Shown here: positions 35,219-44,657 of the stretch, piece after piece
Numbering within the stretch: position 1 is the stretch's first letter
Layout: every line of letters starts with the position of its first letter
From: Gemmatimonadota bacterium
GTDB lineage: Bacteria; Latescibacterota; UBA2968; GCA-2709665
DNA: 64,000 nt
Direction of reading: 5' to 3'
NCBI GenBank assembly: GCA_028877215.1
Contig: JAPPFJ010000007.1
Coordinates: 62,001-126,000 of the forward strand
The notes under the pieces: model-generated
The model's database searches: none
What the model saw: the letters and a program-made list of their open reading frames with translations, nothing else
What the model was told of the DNA's origin: nothing
Translations under genes and position numbers: made by a program

Positions 35219-35730
35219 ACCCCTGCCTATCGTGTAATAACAGAAAATCGGGGCCGTGTTTATCCCAACCCCGAGCGGTCGGCGCGTTCGGCCACCCGGA
35301 AATCCGTTCGTATTCGAGTGGCGCATTCCGTGGAGCCGGTCGTCACTACCGACGTCCCTACCTTTGACTCTGGAAACCCACGGACGGTTCCGAACAAAAC
35401 CTGCACGGCAACCCTATCGCCGACAGACCGAAAACACGAGAAACCGCGGCCCCTGTGCCACTTTCGTCCGCAGATCGAAAAAACTTAAGCAAACGCCACA
35501 GGCAAGTCAAGGAAATACAAGGAACTCCGCCTGCTTTGGAAACACAGGAAGGGAATTGTAGAGGTTCGACTTGACGAACGCGGCCGGATAGGGTTAACTT
35601 GCATCCCGATCTGAATTGGCTTAGGACGCGATCGGGCGGGACCGATCAGGGCCGGGGCACGCCTGCCCGCAGCCCTGCCGCTATTGCTGTCCGGTTTCGT
35701 CGCCATCCGACAGTTTTGGAGATCACCGTC
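35219..35730. other. Divergent intergenic region bamD / ribokinase
   Basis: 512 bases with no convincing gene. A weak promoter-like pair (TTGACG at 35571, 17-base spacer, TTAACT at 35594) points toward the ribokinase gene. Promoters for the bamD-nadD-zapA set should lie here on the other strand, but none stands out. Confidence 0.4.
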
Positions 35731-36675
35731 GTGTCACAGGCTCGGGTTCTGGTCATCGGCAGCTCCAATACGGATCTGATCGTTCAATCGCCGAACCTGC
35801 CGAGCCCCGGCCAGACCGTAATGGCGAGTTCGTTTTCGAGCTTACCAGGGGGCAAGGGCGCGAACCAGGCAGTAGCCGCGGCCCGCTCTGGGGCGATCGT
35901 ATCTTTCGTCGCCCGGATCGGCAGCGACGCTTACGGCTCGCAGGCCCTGTGCCGCCTCGAGGCGGAGGGAATCGACACCAATTTCGTCATGAAAGATCCG
36001 GATCTGCCTTCGGGGATTGCCTCGATCCTGGTGGACGACACGGGTGAGAACGTCATCGCCGTGGTTCCGGGCGCCAACGCCGCCCTTTCCCCTGTTCAGA
36101 TCGACGCTGCCGGTTCCCTTTTCGAACGGGTTTCCATCTGCCTGCTTCAGCTAGAAACGCCATTGCCTACCGTTCTGCATGCGGCGAATCTCGCGAAAGA
36201 ACACGGCGTACCGGTGATTCTGAACCCGGCCCCCGCGCGGAAGTTGCCCCCGCAGCTGCTCTCCGGCCTGTTTCTCGTGACGCCGAACGAAACGGAGACC
36301 GGCATTCTGACCGGCATTCTGCCGGAAACCGAAAAAACGGCGCGCCAGGCCGCGGACGTCCTGATGGACGGCGGGGTGAACAACGTCATTATCACCCTCG
36401 GCGCACGCGGCGCGCTACTGGCGACGGACCGGGAAGCCGTAATGGTCCCCGCGCCGGCGGTCGTTGCGCGCGACACCACGGGCGCCGGAGACGCCTTCAA
36501 CGGCGCGCTGGCCGCCGCACTCGGCCGGATGCGGTCGCTGAGAGACGCGGTCGACTTCGCCAACTGCGCCGGGGCCCTCGCGGTCACCCGCGTCGGAGCA
36601 CAGGCAGCGCTGCCTCGTGAAGCCGAGATACGGGCCCTGATGGACGCGCGGACACAGAGTCAACCACCGCGCTGA
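35731..36675 (+). CDS. rbsK: Ribokinase (PfkB family)
   Basis: 314 residues from the GTG at 35731, which has GGAG about 9 bases upstream and begins exactly where the fold begins (RVLVIGSSNTDLIV). PfkB motifs are SLPGGKGANQAVAAARSGA near the N-terminus and DTTGAGDAFNGALAAAL, with the catalytic Asp, near the C-terminus. LNPAPAR and VTPNETE are typical of ribokinases. It phosphorylates ribose at O5; another pentose or nucleoside is possible because no ribose transporter is nearby. Confidence 0.85.
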   Translation: MSQARVLVIGSSNTDLIVQSPNLPSPGQTVMASSFSSLPGGKGANQAVAAARSGAIVSFVARIGSDAYGSQALCRLEAEGIDTNFVMKDPDLPSGIASILVDDTGENVIAVVPGANAALSPVQIDAAGSLFERVSICLLQLETPLPTVLHAANLAKEHGVPVILNPAPARKLPPQLLSGLFLVTPNETETGILTGILPETEKTARQAADVLMDGGVNNVIITLGARGALLATDREAVMVPAPAVVARDTTGAGDAFNGALAAALGRMRSLRDAVDFANCAGALAVTRVGAQAALPREAEIRALMDARTQSQPPR

Positions 36676-36706
36676 CCGCTGAATTTCTCTTTTTTCGCCT
36701 TTGCTC

Positions 36707-36735
36707 TTGACCCGAATTGCACCCTGTCCTATATT
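36707..36735 (+). promoter_or_regulatory. Promoter of the 61-aa gene
   Basis: TTGACC, 17-base spacer, TATATT; 84 bases ahead of the small gene's ATG and about 30 bases after the ribokinase stop. Confidence 0.6.
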
Positions 36736-36819
36736 TTGATCCCTCACAGACATAGAGCAAGCTTGTACGGCATTCACCTCCCCCCTCTCCCTGATCCCCT
36801 TGAACGAAGGGAGCGTTGT

Positions 36820-37005
36820 ATGGCGAACCGCACAGGTGTCGAGCCGCGCCTCGACTATGAAGATCTTGTGGACGAGCTGGATCGGTTTGAGTCGGAAGCC
36901 AGGGACCTTCAGGTGCGTATCGCGAAGTTCATGAAGAATGCCAGGCAGACGCCGGCGGGCGAGACGAGTTCGGGTGTGGAACACCTGGGTATCGCAGCCG
37001 ACTGA
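36820..37005 (+). CDS. Small acidic coiled-coil protein, unknown function
   Basis: 61 residues from the ATG at 36820 with GAAGGGAG 7 bases upstream. The centre (DYEDLVDELDRFESEARDLQ) is a strongly amphipathic acidic helix with a heptad pattern, followed by a basic patch (RIAKFMKNARQ) and a polar tail. It has its own near-consensus promoter and a perfect 17-bp-stem terminator, so it is an independent transcription unit. No family recognised; a small regulator or scaffold is possible. Confidence 0.6.
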   Translation: MANRTGVEPRLDYEDLVDELDRFESEARDLQVRIAKFMKNARQTPAGETSSGVEHLGIAAD

Positions 37006-37030
37006 ATTCGCGTCCATGCGTGGCATCCGA

Positions 37031-37070
37031 AAACGAACGAGGCGGGGTGTAAGCCCCGCCTCGTTCGTTT
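37031..37070 (+). terminator. Rho-independent terminator of the 61-aa gene
   Basis: Perfect 17-bp stem (AAACGAACGAGGCGGGG and its complement) with a 6-base loop. The stem itself begins with A and ends with T residues, so it may stop transcription in both directions. Confidence 0.8.
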
Positions 37071-37113
37071 AAGTACGTCGATAGAGTTCGTATTCAACTG
37101 CCACGCGGCACCG

Positions 37114-37314
37114 GGACTAACCTTGATTCGTAAGTCTTCGGGGACGTTAATTCGAATATGTGCTTGTAAATAAAGGCGATTAAACGGCGGATTACCAGGA
37201 TACACCAGGTCACTGGACGTAAAGGGAAAAAACGTCATTCTATACGTCGATTTTGCCCCGTTTCGGAGGGTTTTATCGCGTCGCCGCGTTGCTGTTTTTT
37301 TCGGATTGAGGCTA
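37114..37314. mobile_element. Family C dispersed element, copy C2
   Basis: About 201 bp, the second copy of the element at 31628. The inverted end (TTAGCCTCAATCCG on minus) overlaps the TAG stop codon of the aldo/keto reductase gene at 37312-37314. Together with the preceding terminator it accounts for the 306-base gap between the 61-aa gene and the reductase. Confidence 0.6.
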
Positions 37315-38265
37315 ACGCGCATCGAACGGCCCGGCCATCTCCCGGTAGAGCATCTTCAGGGCGGTTACGTCGGCTTCATCCAGTGAACCCATTTCCGATG
37401 CCGCGGCGTTCGCCTCTGCCTGTTCCGGCGTCTTGGCGCCCGGGATCACACACGAGACGGCCTGGTGGCTCAGTACGAATCGCAGCGCCGTCTGCGCAAG
37501 CGAAGGGCTCCGGTCGCCCACCAGCTCCTCCACGATGGCCACCTGGGCCAGGGCTCGATGCAATCGCCCGTCAATTCGCCAGGCTTCCCGGAAGTCCCCG
37601 TCCGGAAATCGGGCGTCCCTGCTGTATTTGCCGCTCAGCAAGCCCCTCGCCAGCGGTGCCTTGATAACCGTGCCGACGCCAGCCGTTCGCGCCGCCTCGA
37701 ACAACCCGGGGTCCGGACGCTGGTCCAGAATATTATAGTAGATCTGTAACACGTCCACACAGCCGGATTCGATACAGAGCCGCCCCTGTTCAACCGTATC
37801 GATCGATACGCCCGACAGGCGGATTGAACCAGCTGATTTCATCCGGGTAAGGAATTCGAAAACGCCGCCCCGCCGGATGGTCTCGACGTCCGGATCGTGG
37901 ATGTAATACAGGTCGATACAGTCCGTACGCAGACAACGCAGACTGGCCTCCAGCGCCCGGCAGAGGTAGATCAGCGAAAAGTCACAGTATGCCGCGCCGT
38001 CCACGTACCACCAGCCGCCCTTGGTTGCAAGTACGACGCGTTCCCGCCTTCCCTCCAGCGCCCTGCCAAGAACCCGTTCGCTGCGGCCGTTTCCGTACGC
38101 GTCCGCGGTATCGAAGAGCGTCACCCCCAGATCGAGTGCCCGGTGCACGGCGCGAATCGACGTCTCGTCATTCACGGGCCCCCAGTCCAACCCGCGAAAC
38201 GGTCCGGCGCCGAATCCAACCTCCGAGATACGGGGACCGCCCTTACAGAGCGCACGACATTTCAT
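37312..38265 (-). CDS. Aldo/keto reductase family protein
   Basis: 317 residues from the ATG at 38265 (GGGGAAAG ribosome-binding site); the frame is open 31 codons more upstream. AKR catalytic residues are visible: Asp and Tyr in FDTADAYGNGRSE, Lys in LATKGGWW and His in YYIHDPD. The cofactor region near the end (CVIPGAKTPEQAEANAAA) fits NADPH binding. It resembles L-fucose or galactose dehydrogenase-like AKRs and probably oxidises a sugar or reduces a carbonyl. Confidence 0.85.
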   Translation of the reverse strand: MKCRALCKGGPRISEVGFGAGPFRGLDWGPVNDETSIRAVHRALDLGVTLFDTADAYGNGRSERVLGRALEGRRERVVLATKGGWWYVDGAAYCDFSLIYLCRALEASLRCLRTDCIDLYYIHDPDVETIRRGGVFEFLTRMKSAGSIRLSGVSIDTVEQGRLCIESGCVDVLQIYYNILDQRPDPGLFEAARTAGVGTVIKAPLARGLLSGKYSRDARFPDGDFREAWRIDGRLHRALAQVAIVEELVGDRSPSLAQTALRFVLSHQAVSCVIPGAKTPEQAEANAAASEMGSLDEADVTALKMLYREMAGPFDAR

Positions 38266-38652
38266 GACTTTCCCCGACAGGTCAACCGACAACCATGTCA
38301 AAACGGCCCTCGAAGGCTCCCTCCCGGCGATTCCCTCGAAGGCCGAATTCAGTATCACTTGGATACGGCGCCAAAAATAGAACCTTCAGATCAGGTTGTC
38401 AATCAAAATCAGGTTCGGTACATCAAGTCACCGTGCGGGTGAACCTGCGTGCCGCCGTATCCGGCCAAAGGGCGGTTCCGGATGCCCGGGACCGCATCTG
38501 TCTTGATCAGTTCGGTGCGTTGAATCACCGCCGATGGCGAGTGAATCGGAATGGTACATCACGTCCGGACACGGAGATATCATAAAAATTATTTATTGAT
38601 TTTATCAATTTTATAAATTAGCAATATAGATTGTCGTACGCTAATATTAGTT
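38266..38652. other. Divergent intergenic region with AT-rich tract
   Basis: 387 bases between the aldo/keto reductase and the HAD-purL unit. From about 38580 to 38650 it is strikingly AT-rich (including TTGATTTTATCAA, a small palindrome), unlike the GC-rich surroundings. This is the most likely promoter zone for HAD-purL, though no single -35/-10 pair is clearly best. Confidence 0.45.
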
Positions 38653-39474
38653 GTGCCGTTCCCGCAACACGACGACCACTTCCCGCGGGCAGTTGACCCC
38701 GGCCTGGCAAGGGACTCCGTCTTGGACCTTCCCGTCGCGATGCTAATGGATCTGGACGATACCATCGTCTCCTACTCCACGTATGCGGGACCATGCTGGA
38801 AACGGGTCTGCCACAATGTGGCAGACAGAATTGAGGGGGTCGGTGGAGAGGAGCTCTACAGGACGCTGGCCGAAGCCCGAACATGGTTCTGGGCCGATCC
38901 CGATCGGCATCGGGCGAACCGCCAGAACATGCCGCTCGCGATTCAGCGCGTCGTCCACCATGGCCTTTGCCGTCTTGGCGTTGAAAACTGGGAACTGGCG
39001 GGAACGATCGCAGAATCGTACGAACGTGAACGCGGAAAGACGATAAAGCCTTTTCCAGGCGCCCTCGAAACGCTTCGCAAGCTTCGAGAATGCGGTGTGA
39101 GTATGGCCCTGGTAACCAACGGGGGCGCCGAGCCCCAGCGGGAAAAGATACGCAGATTCAATCTTGCGCCCTTCTTCGACGCCATTTTCATCGAAGGCGA
39201 ATGTGGTTACGGCAAACCGGATACCCGGATCTATATGGACGCACTCCGCGGCCTGGATGCCACGCCCGGGGACGCGTGGATGGTGGGCGACAACCTGGAG
39301 TGGGAGGTGATGGTTCCGCAGAGACTGGGCATCTACTGCGTATGGAACGACGCAAAAGGGGCAGGTTTGCCGGAAGACAGTATAATCCGTCCGGATCGAG
39401 TCATCGGATCCCTGCCGGAGTTGCTGGAAACCGAAAACCTCCATTGCGAATCCGAACCATCGGAAAGGAATTGA
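38653..39474 (+). CDS. HAD-family phosphatase
   Basis: 273 residues in the frame from GTG 38653; starts at TTG 38722 (AAGGGA upstream) or ATG 38740 are also possible, and the first ~25 residues look non-conserved. HAD motifs: MDLDDTI (nucleophile Asp), LVTNGGA (motif II), YGKPD (Lys) and WMVGDNLEWEV (motif IV). It resembles YjjG/phosphoglycolate-type phosphatases acting on nucleotides or small phosphates. Its TGA overlaps the purL ATG (TGATG), so the two are translated together. Confidence 0.85.
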   Translation: MPFPQHDDHFPRAVDPGLARDSVLDLPVAMLMDLDDTIVSYSTYAGPCWKRVCHNVADRIEGVGGEELYRTLAEARTWFWADPDRHRANRQNMPLAIQRVVHHGLCRLGVENWELAGTIAESYERERGKTIKPFPGALETLRKLRECGVSMALVTNGGAEPQREKIRRFNLAPFFDAIFIEGECGYGKPDTRIYMDALRGLDATPGDAWMVGDNLEWEVMVPQRLGIYCVWNDAKGAGLPEDSIIRPDRVIGSLPELLETENLHCESEPSERN

Positions 39475-42400
39475 TGGGTCTTCTTCATTTATACCGCACG
39501 CCGTACCTCTCACGGACGCAGAGGGACACCCTGCTCAATCAGGTCAGGCAGAGCATCTGTCACCGAGTCGCGAGGCTTGAAACCGAAGCCTGCTTCAATG
39601 TCGAACTGAACGGGACGTTAACCGCCGAAGAACGTAAGCGGCTCGCCTGGCTTCTGGGCGAGACCTTCGAACCGGAAAAGCTCGCCGCGACGCCGTTTCT
39701 GGATGGGGACGGTACGTTGGTCGAGGTTGGACCGCGCCTGAACTTCAGTACGGCCTGGTCCACGAATGCCGTATCGGTCTGCCAGGCGTGCGGCCTGACG
39801 GGAATTACACGCATCGAACGATCCAGGCGTTATCTGGTCCGGCCCGGCCTGACCCGGGACCAGAAGACCTCGTTTCTGGATACAGTCCACGACCGCATGA
39901 CCGAGTGCGAATACGCCTCGCCTCTGTCGTCCTTCGAGACCGGCGCAGAACCGGAGCCCGTGTCGGAGGTTCCGCTCATCCAGGAGGGCAGGGCCGCGCT
40001 GGAACACGTCAACAATACCATGGGCCTGGCCTTCGACGAATGGGACCTCGACTATTACACGGATCTCTTTCTGGACCACTTCCGGCGAAATCCCACGAAC
40101 GTGGAATGTTTCGACATCGCCCAGTCCAACAGCGAACACTCCCGGCACTGGTTTTTCCGTGGTCTGCTGACGATCGACGGAGATGAAATGCCGGCCCATC
40201 TCATGGACATGATTCAGCAGCCGCTCAGGGCAAATCCCGGCAACAGCAGCATTGCGTTCAGGGACAACGCCAGCGGTATAAAGGGTTATCCCACGAGAAC
40301 CATCCTGCCCGTCAGGCCCGGGGAGCCAAGCCCGTTCGCCGCTTCCGCACGGGACTACGATATCATCTTCACCGCTGAAACGCACAACTTTCCCACCGGA
40401 GTCGCGCCGTTCCCGGGTGCGGAAACCGGAACCGGCGGCCGTATCCGGGACATACATGCCGCCGGTCGGGGCTCTCTGGTTGTCGCAGGCACCGCAGCCT
40501 ACTGTGTTGGCAATCTCCGTATTCCCGGCTATGAGATGCCCTGGGAGGACCGGGGGTTCGAATATTCCGACAATTTCGCATCGCCACTGCGGATCGAGAT
40601 AGAAGCCAGCAACGGCGCATCCGACTACGGAAACAAATTTGGCGAACCGCTCATCCAGGGCTATACACGCGCCTTCGGTCTGCGACTGCCGAACGGTGAG
40701 CGCCGCGAGTGGATCAAACCCATCATGTTCACCGGGGGCATCGGCCAGATCGATGCCCGGCATACGACGAAAGGAAGCCCCGAGAAGAAGATGTGCGTGG
40801 TTAAACTCGGAGGTCCCGCATACCGCATCGGGATGGGAGGGGGAGCGGCTTCGTCGATGGTGCAGGGCGAGAATAAGGCGGAACTGGACTTCAACGCCGT
40901 GCAGCGAGGCGATGCGGAAATGGAGCAGAAAGTAAACCGTGTGATCCGCGCCTGCGTTGAAATGGGCGAAGCAAACCCCATCGTCAGCATCCACGACCAG
41001 GGGGCAGGCGGAAACTGCAACGTGCTCAAGGAAATCGTGGCGCCGGAAGGCGCCCGCATCCAGGTTCGCGAGCTTCCCGTGGGCGACCGGTCGCTATCCG
41101 TGCTGGAGATCTGGGGCGCCGAATACCAGGAAAACGACGCCCTGCTTCTGCATCCCCGACACGAGATGGCCTTCAGGGCCCTGTGCCGGCGGGAAAAGAT
41201 CGAGGCGGCGTTTGTGGGACACGTAACCGGAAACGGAAGAATTGTTCTCTACGACGAAAACGACAATACCACGCCGGTTGACCTGGAAATGGACAAAGTG
41301 CTGGGCGACATGCCGCGCAAGAACTTTGAATTGTATCGCAAGCAACCCGAATTGACGCCTCTCGAACTGCCGGAGGACATCACAGCGGAATCCGCGTTGA
41401 AGAGGGTGCTGCGCCTCGTGTCGGTTGGCTCCAAGCGATTTCTGACCAACAAGGCGGACCGGAGCGTCACGGGTCTGGTTGCACGTCAGCAATGTGCGGG
41501 TCCGCTTCAGCTCACGGTCTCGGACGTCGCCGTGATCGCACAAAGCCATTTCGGAATTACCGGCGCCGCCACGTCCATCGGGGAGCAGCCGGTAATCGGT
41601 CTGCTGGACCCGGAAGCGATGGCCCGGATGACCGTCGGGGAGGCGCTGACAAATCTGGTTTGGGCGCGGGTTAGCGCGCTGGAAGACGTCAAGTGCTCCG
41701 GAAACTGGATGTGGGCCGCGAAACTGCCGGGCGAAGGCGCCGCGCTTTACGATGCAGCCAGGGCCCTGGTTGAGATTATGCTTAAACTGGGTATCGCCAT
41801 AGACGGCGGGAAGGACAGTCTCTCCATGGCCGCGCTGGCGCCGGGACCCGATGGGAACGACGAGACCGTAACCGCACCGGGCGCCCTTGTCGTTTCGGCC
41901 TATGTCACCTGTCCGGACGTCACGAGGGTTGTCACGCCCGACCTGAAACTCCCTGATGAGGGTCGCCTGCTGTTTATCGACCTTTCTGGAGGAAGGAACC
42001 GCCTGGGTGGCTCCGCCCTCGCCCAGGTGTACGGCCAGATCGGCGATACACCGCCCGACGTGGACGATCCCGGTTTGCTGAAACGCGCGTTCAATGCCAT
42101 GCAACAGCTCATCGCCGAAGACAACGTGGCCGCGGGCCACGACCGCAGCGACGGCGGCATCGTCACCTGTCTGCTCGAAATGGCTTTTGCCGGAAATTGC
42201 GGCGTCAGCATCGATCTGCCGACAACGTCAGATCCGATCGCGTCGCTGTTCGCCGAGGAGATGGGCCTGGTATTTGAAGTGCACGCCGGGAAGTCGCCTC
42301 ACGTTCTCCAGACCCTCGAGGACGCAGACGTGCCCTGTATTCCCATTGGTAGAACCACGGCGGACACTTCCGTACGGATCGCCGTAAACGGCAGGACCGT

Positions 42401-43385
42401 TCTCAGCGACGACGTGGCGACTCTGCGTGACCTTTGGGAGGAAACGAGCTACCGTCTCGATCGGCTCCAGGCAAACCCGCAGTGTGTGGAACAGGAACGC
42501 CTCTCGCTGAGGCAGCGCACGACTCCCGCGTACACGCTTCCGTTCACGCCTTCGCCGACCGCGCCCGAATTACTGGAGGCCCGGAGGAAGATTCCGGTTG
42601 CCATCCTGCGTGAGGAAGGCAGCAACGGCGACCGTGAGATGGCCTCGGCGTTCCATGCGGCGGGCATGGAACCCTGGGACGTGACCATGTCCGATCTTCA
42701 GGCCGACCGTGTCCGGCTGGACGCCTTTCGTGGCATCGCCTTCGTGGGTGGGTTCAGCTATGCGGACGTCCTCGACTCCGCCAAGGGATGGGCGGGGGTC
42801 ATCCGGTTCAATCCGGGTCTGCGGGATCAGTTTCAGTCGTTCCACGAACGCCCGGATACTTTCAGTCTGGGCGTTTGCAACGGCTGCCAACTGTTGGCCC
42901 TCCTGGGATGGGTACCCCGGCCGGAAGACGGGACGAGGACTCAGCCGCGCTTTATCCGGAATACATCGGGGCGATTCGAGTCACGCTTCGTCACGGTACA
43001 GGTCCAGGAGAGTCCGGCGGTGATGCTCAGGAACATGGCGGGGGCTTCACTGGGTATATGGGTTGCTCACGGCGAAGGCAGGATCCATTTCCCAGCTCCG
43101 GACACGCTGGACATGGTCGTTCGGAACAACCTGGCGCCCGTCCGTTACGTCGACGACGGGAATCACATCAGCGAAGTCTATCCGTACAACCCAAACGGCT
43201 CTCCTCAAGGCATCGCAGCCCTCTGTTCCCCTGACGGACGCCACCTGGCGATGATGCCGCATCCCGAACGGACGTTTCTGAAGTGGCAGTGGGGCTGGAT
43301 GCCGGAATCCTGGAAGCATTCCCTGGACGCTTCTCCCTGGCTGCGGCTCTTCCAGAACGCCCGGGAATGGTGCGAGGAAACGTAG
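39474..43385 (+). CDS. purL: Phosphoribosylformylglycinamidine synthase, single-chain type
   Basis: 1303 residues from the ATG at 39474 (AAAGGAA ribosome-binding site; overlaps the HAD stop). The longer open frame upstream is a shadow of the HAD gene. The synthase core shows AETHNFPTGVAPFPGAETGT, GMGGGAASSM and HDQGAGGN. The C-terminal glutaminase domain has the Cys nucleophile in GVCNGCQLLALLGW and the partner motif PHPERTF. The length equals the ~1300-residue large PurL that fuses synthase and glutaminase, so no PurS/PurQ is needed. It catalyses step four of purine synthesis, forming FGAM in the cytosol. It is followed by two family A elements and then folD, a gene for one-carbon supply to purines. 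Confidence 0.95.
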   Translation: MGLLHLYRTPYLSRTQRDTLLNQVRQSICHRVARLETEACFNVELNGTLTAEERKRLAWLLGETFEPEKLAATPFLDGDGTLVEVGPRLNFSTAWSTNAVSVCQACGLTGITRIERSRRYLVRPGLTRDQKTSFLDTVHDRMTECEYASPLSSFETGAEPEPVSEVPLIQEGRAALEHVNNTMGLAFDEWDLDYYTDLFLDHFRRNPTNVECFDIAQSNSEHSRHWFFRGLLTIDGDEMPAHLMDMIQQPLRANPGNSSIAFRDNASGIKGYPTRTILPVRPGEPSPFAASARDYDIIFTAETHNFPTGVAPFPGAETGTGGRIRDIHAAGRGSLVVAGTAAYCVGNLRIPGYEMPWEDRGFEYSDNFASPLRIEIEASNGASDYGNKFGEPLIQGYTRAFGLRLPNGERREWIKPIMFTGGIGQIDARHTTKGSPEKKMCVVKLGGPAYRIGMGGGAASSMVQGENKAELDFNAVQRGDAEMEQKVNRVIRACVEMGEANPIVSIHDQGAGGNCNVLKEIVAPEGARIQVRELPVGDRSLSVLEIWGAEYQENDALLLHPRHEMAFRALCRREKIEAAFVGHVTGNGRIVLYDENDNTTPVDLEMDKVLGDMPRKNFELYRKQPELTPLELPEDITAESALKRVLRLVSVGSKRFLTNKADRSVTGLVARQQCAGPLQLTVSDVAVIAQSHFGITGAATSIGEQPVIGLLDPEAMARMTVGEALTNLVWARVSALEDVKCSGNWMWAAKLPGEGAALYDAARALVEIMLKLGIAIDGGKDSLSMAALAPGPDGNDETVTAPGALVVSAYVTCPDVTRVVTPDLKLPDEGRLLFIDLSGGRNRLGGSALAQVYGQIGDTPPDVDDPGLLKRAFNAMQQLIAEDNVAAGHDRSDGGIVTCLLEMAFAGNCGVSIDLPTTSDPIASLFAEEMGLVFEVHAGKSPHVLQTLEDADVPCIPIGRTTADTSVRIAVNGRTVLSDDVATLRDLWEETSYRLDRLQANPQCVEQERLSLRQRTTPAYTLPFTPSPTAPELLEARRKIPVAILREEGSNGDREMASAFHAAGMEPWDVTMSDLQADRVRLDAFRGIAFVGGFSYADVLDSAKGWAGVIRFNPGLRDQFQSFHERPDTFSLGVCNGCQLLALLGWVPRPEDGTRTQPRFIRNTSGRFESRFVTVQVQESPAVMLRNMAGASLGIWVAHGEGRIHFPAPDTLDMVVRNNLAPVRYVDDGNHISEVYPYNPNGSPQGIAALCSPDGRHLAMMPHPERTFLKWQWGWMPESWKHSLDASPWLRLFQNAREWCEET

Positions 43386-43388
43386 TAG

Positions 43389-43548
43389 CAGTCCGTTGAT
43401 GGAGTCGCTCTGCAGGCGAGGCCGAGCCATTGTGGTCGAAGACAAGGCGCGCGACCGAGTCCCATCCTGCGATTCGGCGAGGGAGCGCAACGCAGGTTTT
43501 CGACCGCAAGGGCCGGCCGCAGACCGGATGGGCTCTTTCAACGGGCTG
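43389..43548. mobile_element. Family A element, copy A2
   Basis: 160 bp beginning three bases after the purL stop codon. Ends CAGTCCGTTGATGGAG and CAACGGGCTG. Nearly identical to A3, which follows after only CAA. Confidence 0.75.
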
Positions 43549-43551
43549 CAA

Positions 43552-43711
43552 CAGTCCGTTGAGAGAGTCGCTCCGCAGGCGAGGCCGAGCCATTGTGGTC
43601 GAAGACAAGGCGCGCGACCGAGTCCCATCCTGCGATTCGGCGAGGGAGCGCAACGCAGGTTTTCGACCGCAAGGGCCGGCCGCAGACCGGATGGGCTCTT
43701 TCAACGGGCTG
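43552..43711. mobile_element. Family A element, copy A3
   Basis: 160 bp, flanked on both sides by CAA. Differs from A2 at only a few positions near its left end. The folD ribosome-binding site (AAGGGAGG) begins two bases after it ends, so the two elements fill the purL-folD gap. Confidence 0.75.
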
Positions 43712-43724
43712 CAAGGGAGGCGCG

Positions 43725-44603
43725 ATGGCTGCAACGGTTCTGGATGGCAAGAGGCTTGCCAGGCAGATCGAAAACGAATTGAAACACCGGGTGGCGCGAA
43801 TCAGGAGAAGCACGGGCGGGCGAATCCCCGTCCTGGCAACGATCCTGGTTGGAGACGACCCCGCTTCGGCCACCTACGTGCGAATGAAGGGAAACGCCTG
43901 CAAGCGGGTGGGCATGGATTCATCGAGGATCCTGCTGCCGGAAGAAACCACGACGCGCGAACTCCTGGCCGAGATCGACAGGCTCAACGACGATCCTCGC
44001 GTACATGGAATCCTCCTGCAGCACCCTGTTCCCGGCCATGTCGACGAAAGGGCGTGCTTCGACCGAATCTCGACCGGGAAGGACGTTGACGGCGTTACGG
44101 CGCACGGCTTCGGGCTGATGGCAATGGGCGCGTCCGCCTACGGGGCCGCGACACCAGCGGGCATTATGAAGCTCCTGTCGCACTACCAGATCCCGCTGGA
44201 GGGCAGAAACGCAGTCGTCGTGGGCAGAAGCCCGATTCTGGGCAAACCGATGGCCATGATGCTGCTGAATGCAAACGCCACCGTGACCATCTGTCATTCC
44301 AGAACCAGGAACCTGTCCTGTATTGTGCGCGCGGCCGACATTGTCGTCGGCGCAGTTGGAAGGCGGGAATTCATCAGGGCCGACTGGATCTCGGACAACG
44401 CCGTAATCATAGACGCCGGCTACCATCCGGGCTCTGTCGGAGACGTGGAACTTTCCGCAGTCGTTCGCCGATGTGCGGCTTACACTCCGGTGCCAGGCGG
44501 CGTCGGACCCATGACCATTACCACGCTGATCGCCCAGACGGTGGAATCCGCGGAAGTGGATGCCGCCGGACCCGGCCCCGCACCGGCGAACGAACGCGGA
44601 TGA
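43725..44603 (+). CDS. folD: Methylenetetrahydrofolate dehydrogenase/cyclohydrolase
   Basis: 292 residues from the ATG at 43725 (AAGGGAGG, 4-base spacer). The active-site Tyr/Lys pair is in [27 protein letters not shown] corresponds to the usual QLPLP block (here QHPVP). [23 protein letters not shown] (NADP site) and [10 protein letters not shown] complete the FolD signature. It oxidises 5,10-methylene-THF and hydrolyses methenyl-THF to 10-formyl-THF, the donor for purine synthesis, which fits its place after purL. Confidence 0.92.
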   Translation: MAATVLDGKRLARQIENELKHRVARIRRSTGGRIPVLATILVGDDPASATYVRMKGNACKRVGMDSSRILLPEETTTRELLAEIDRLNDDPRVHGILLQHPVPGHVDERACFDRISTGKDVDGVTAHGFGLMAMGASAYGAATPAGIMKLLSHYQIPLEGRNAVVVGRSPILGKPMAMMLLNANATVTICHSRTRNLSCIVRAADIVVGAVGRREFIRADWISDNAVIIDAGYHPGSVGDVELSAVVRRCAAYTPVPGGVGPMTITTLIAQTVESAEVDAAGPGPAPANERG

Positions 44604-44657
44604 CGCCGGGTGCGTTCGTCGAGGGGGGCCGCGGGTGATCAAACGGACACGGAGACC

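Noticed and set aside
33791..35488. Plus-strand open frame of 565 codons opposite nadD and bamD
   Set aside because: Antisense to two confident housekeeping genes; no family similarity visible.
36909..37322. Open frame through C2 resembling one through C1
   Set aside because: Identity between copies is at DNA level over non-coding ends as well, so protein similarity is not evidence of coding.
39090..39473. N-terminal extension of purL (128 codons)
   Set aside because: It is the out-of-frame shadow of the HAD gene; the ATG at 39474 with a good ribosome-binding site gives the standard PurL length.
43389..43724. Several overlapping open frames inside the tandem A elements
   Set aside because: They recur in every A copy regardless of flanking genes and have no ribosome-binding site; they reflect repeat composition.
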